63,616 nucleotides of DNA, taken from an uncultured Clostridia bacterium (GTDB taxonomy: Bacteria > Bacillota > Clostridia > TANB77 > CAG-508). The position numbers and the translations under genes are program-made. The stretch spans positions 1 to 63,616 of the forward strand of contig CANRAW010000004.1 in the NCBI GenBank assembly GCA_947628715.1, written 5' to 3'. Under the pieces are notes generated by a model that worked only from the letters and a program-made list of their open reading frames with translations, did no database searches and was not told the DNA's origin. Positions 61,435 to 63,616 of the stretch are shown here, piece after piece. Within the stretch, counting starts at the first letter, position 1. Each line of letters begins with the position of its first letter.

Positions 61435-62226
61435 TTAATTTTCTTTATTTTTTCTTATAAATAAAGCCACATTAATTAATTTTAATTTGTTTTTAACAAA
61501 TTCTTGTTTGTTATTATCTTGTATTTCAGCTTTATGCTCATTTTTGTTATCTTCTAATTCATTTTCTGCTATATTTTCGAGAAAATTTTTAGGAACATTT
61601 TTATATCTATCGAATAAATTTCTATTGATACAAGCTGCCACTTGATTTGTTGTTGTTAGAAGATTAACTTCAAAATATTCATTCATTTCTTCAGCACTTA
61701 ACCAAGATTCATTTGCTATTAATTCTTTAACTTCTTTTTCTGTAATCTTTGCTTTTGCCATATACATAGGCATCATCGTGCTTTCTTCAATTTTTTCTAG
61801 CATGTCTATAGTTTTTTGTAATTCGATAGAATTTCCGTATGCCATACACATAGGTTTGTGCATCATTACAGTACTATTTTTGTATAAATTTACTGTATCT
61901 GCTACCATTAAAAGAAAAGATGCTGCTGAGGCTGCTATTCCATCAACATAAGCATCTATTGTTATACCTTTATTCTTTAATCTTTCAAGCATAGAAATCA
62001 TAGCAGATGCAACAAAAACATCTCCTCCTGGACTATTTATATATAAATTTAATTTTGAAATATTGTCTCCTAAATTGTCTAATTCCTCCTTAAAGTCCAT
62101 TAATGCAACATCTGTCTTGCTTTCTTCTCCTGTCCACCAATCTACATATTTTTCTAAACAAATTTCACCATAAATATATATATCTGCGCTTGTTTCTAAT
62201 ATGTTTTTTATCTCATAAAACTTCAT
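61435..62226 (-). CDS. Head maturation protease, ClpP type
   Basis: This 263-residue serine protease has LYINSPGGDVFVASAMISML, the catalytic Ser in DGIAASAASFLLM, and His in MMHKPMC. I chose ATG 62226, with GGGAGGCGAG upstream. It cleaves the capsid scaffold. Confidence 0.88.
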   Translation of the reverse strand: MKFYEIKNILETSADIYIYGEICLEKYVDWWTGEESKTDVALMDFKEELDNLGDNISKLNLYINSPGGDVFVASAMISMLERLKNKGITIDAYVDGIAASAASFLLMVADTVNLYKNSTVMMHKPMCMAYGNSIELQKTIDMLEKIEESTMMPMYMAKAKITEKEVKELIANESWLSAEEMNEYFEVNLLTTTNQVAACINRNLFDRYKNVPKNFLENIAENELEDNKNEHKAEIQDNNKQEFVKNKLKLINVALFIRKNKEN

Positions 62227-62227
62227 T

Positions 62228-63487
62228 TTACTCGCCTCCCTTCTCATTAATATATTGCTGTCCCATTAATTCAACAGGTATCATGCTTCCATTTCCAATT
62301 AGTCTGTCTCCACCAGGTAAGGCAGGCTTGTCTATCATTTCTCTTGCCTCATTTGGTGTATATATACAATGATCAACTGCTTTAGAAAGACTTTCCATTT
62401 GATCTTTTAGACTAGCTCTTAATAGTGTCCCAATATTAAACTTAAAATAGTATCCTTCATTAATTTCATCTTCAGTTAATACTTTATAGTTTAATTCATC
62501 TTCATAATGTTTGAGTATGTATAGTAATGTATCAACATAGAAAGCTAGTTGTTGCGCTTCAGAACTAGCATAACTTGACTTTGTATAATCATTAATTTGA
62601 TTAGGCTTTATACCAAATGCAGCAGCAATTTGTAATGCACTATATTGTTTCAATTCAACAAATTCATTGTCTGCTAATTTAATATTTAAAGATTCTAGTT
62701 TTGAACCTAAAGGTATAGGAATTATTCCTTTAGTTGTTTTAACTTCTCCATTTGCATAATTTTCTATGTTTTTTACAAACGTCTGAACATTATCATCGCT
62801 TAAGCTTCCAGCATATTGTAAAACTGCTTTTGAGACAAACCCATTATCATACATTGTATTTAACATTTTTTGTGCCTTATTGTTTCCAATAATTGTTGTT
62901 CTTAAAACATCCCTTACACTCATTCCAATTAGTCCATCAAAAGTAGCTGAAGATTTAAAATGTAAAATTTCATCACTCGATAAAATATATCTTTTATCGC
63001 CTGCAGTATAAATGTAAAATATATCTCCTACATTCTTTAATGCTGTGCTCTTGTTATAATATGGTTTAACTTGTGAATTGGGTAATATCCATAATTTCAT
63101 ATTTTTCCCTATTCCATCTCTCCACACATAAGCATTTCCATAGTGGCTTCTAATATGCTCGACTGTATTCCAGAAAGTTGTAGAATCCATATATGGATTA
63201 GGTCTGTATCTTATTATGCTGTATTTATAATTTTCTCTTGCTTCTCTTGGACCTTTCTCTTTATCTTTTTTCATTAATTTTAATGATAATTTTCCAACTG
63301 ATTCTCCTAATACTCTTAAGCATGCAAAATAAGTAGCTTCAGATAATTCTTTTTCGTCTGTGCCTCTTATATTTAGAAAGTCTATTAATTGATTTAACGT
63401 TATTTCTTCTCTTTGCTCAGAAATATTCTTTGTTTCAGCTTCATTTTTGATTTTAAAAAAATTTTTGAATTTTATAATAATCACCAC
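62228..63487 (-). CDS. Phage portal protein
   Basis: This 419-residue HK97-type portal has RPNPYMDSTTFWNTVEHIRSH and AAAFGIKPNQINDYTKSSYASSEAQQ. The start GTG 63487 is the only candidate before the conserved part but lies very close to the AGGTGG site, so it is uncertain. Confidence 0.88.
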   Translation of the reverse strand: MVIIIKFKNFFKIKNEAETKNISEQREEITLNQLIDFLNIRGTDEKELSEATYFACLRVLGESVGKLSLKLMKKDKEKGPREARENYKYSIIRYRPNPYMDSTTFWNTVEHIRSHYGNAYVWRDGIGKNMKLWILPNSQVKPYYNKSTALKNVGDIFYIYTAGDKRYILSSDEILHFKSSATFDGLIGMSVRDVLRTTIIGNNKAQKMLNTMYDNGFVSKAVLQYAGSLSDDNVQTFVKNIENYANGEVKTTKGIIPIPLGSKLESLNIKLADNEFVELKQYSALQIAAAFGIKPNQINDYTKSSYASSEAQQLAFYVDTLLYILKHYEDELNYKVLTEDEINEGYYFKFNIGTLLRASLKDQMESLSKAVDHCIYTPNEAREMIDKPALPGGDRLIGNGSMIPVELMGQQYINEKGGE

Positions 63488-63493
63488 CTATTT

Positions 63494-63616
63494 TTACCAA
63501 TTCATAATTTTTAGATAATTTTCCATTTCTTTTTTGTAGTCAATACTTTCTTCTTTTCCTAATTTCATATATGCAACATGTGCATCTATACAAGCATCTG
63601 TGGGATCTATTCTTTT
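63494..63616 (-). CDS. Terminase large subunit, C-terminal end (partial)
   Basis: The last 40 residues (KRIDPTDACIDAHVAYMKLG, ending MNW) are those of a phage terminase. The gene continues beyond the right edge. Confidence 0.7.
   Translation of the reverse strand, partial: KRIDPTDACIDAHVAYMKLGKEESIDYKKEMENYLKIMNW

Overview
The window comes from a very AT-rich, anaerobic, spore-forming Firmicute of the class Clostridia. The evidence is a trimeric electron-bifurcating [FeFe] hydrogenase, the sporulation genes yabG, spoVAC/D/E, yunB and a SPOCS/LysM protein, veg, a Firmicutes-style LexA, and strong TTGACA-17-TATAAT promoters with AGGAGG ribosome binding sites. I cannot name the species.

The main result is a decoding rule. 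Seventeen genes appear to be broken by frameshifts, 27 in total. Every break is the same event: the reading frame reaches a CGG codon, the C must be skipped, and translation continues at the next three bases as a GGN glycine codon. After removal of that one C the family sequence resumes exactly, usually at a conserved glycine (HemW NPGT, TsaE GDLGSGKT, TsaB GPGSFTG, PolA ATGRISS, DXS GLGSA). In each gene, total length minus the number of such sites is a multiple of three. I found no in-frame CGG read as an ordinary triplet in any other host gene here. A tRNA-Gly gene at 44610-44683 has the anticodon loop CUUCCGA: anticodon UCC followed by G37 where A37 is usual. It can offer a four-base anticodon, UCCG, complementary to CGGA, and CGGA is 20 of the 27 sites. 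I infer that CGGN is decoded as a four-base glycine codon. All genes below are annotated as whole genes on that basis.

Layout. 1-3400: a DUF4143 ATPase and a secreted surface protein. 3400-7150: a short-chain dehydrogenase, hemW, a DUF421/DUF4363 pair and a small membrane protein. 7150-14913: the operon rimP-nusA-ylxR-ylxQ-infB-two small ORFs-rbfA-nrnA-truB, reading leftward. 15037-20537: rimO and the hydrogenase genes hydC-hydB-hydA. 20716-26680: sporulation genes. 26800-27556: a self-contained, higher-GC cassette with one orphan gene that carries three ordinary in-frame CGG codons, so it looks foreign. 27610-37362: rpsI/rplM, yqeK, a lytic transglycosylase, polA and three membrane or envelope genes. 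37520-41521: tsaE-tsaB-rimI and a Lon-family protease, reading rightward. 41554-41887: nested inverted repeats. Then dxs, lexA and the unusual tRNA.

From about 44684 to the right edge lies a siphovirus-type prophage read leftward: terminase end, portal, ClpP-like protease, major capsid, connectors, major tail, tail chaperones with a -1 slippery site, tape measure, Dit, tail tip protein, BppU-like fibre, fibre cassettes, holin and a C39-type lysin. Its tail-tip gene also contains a CGGA four-base glycine site, so the phage is adapted to the same code. The prophage integrase end is outside the window.
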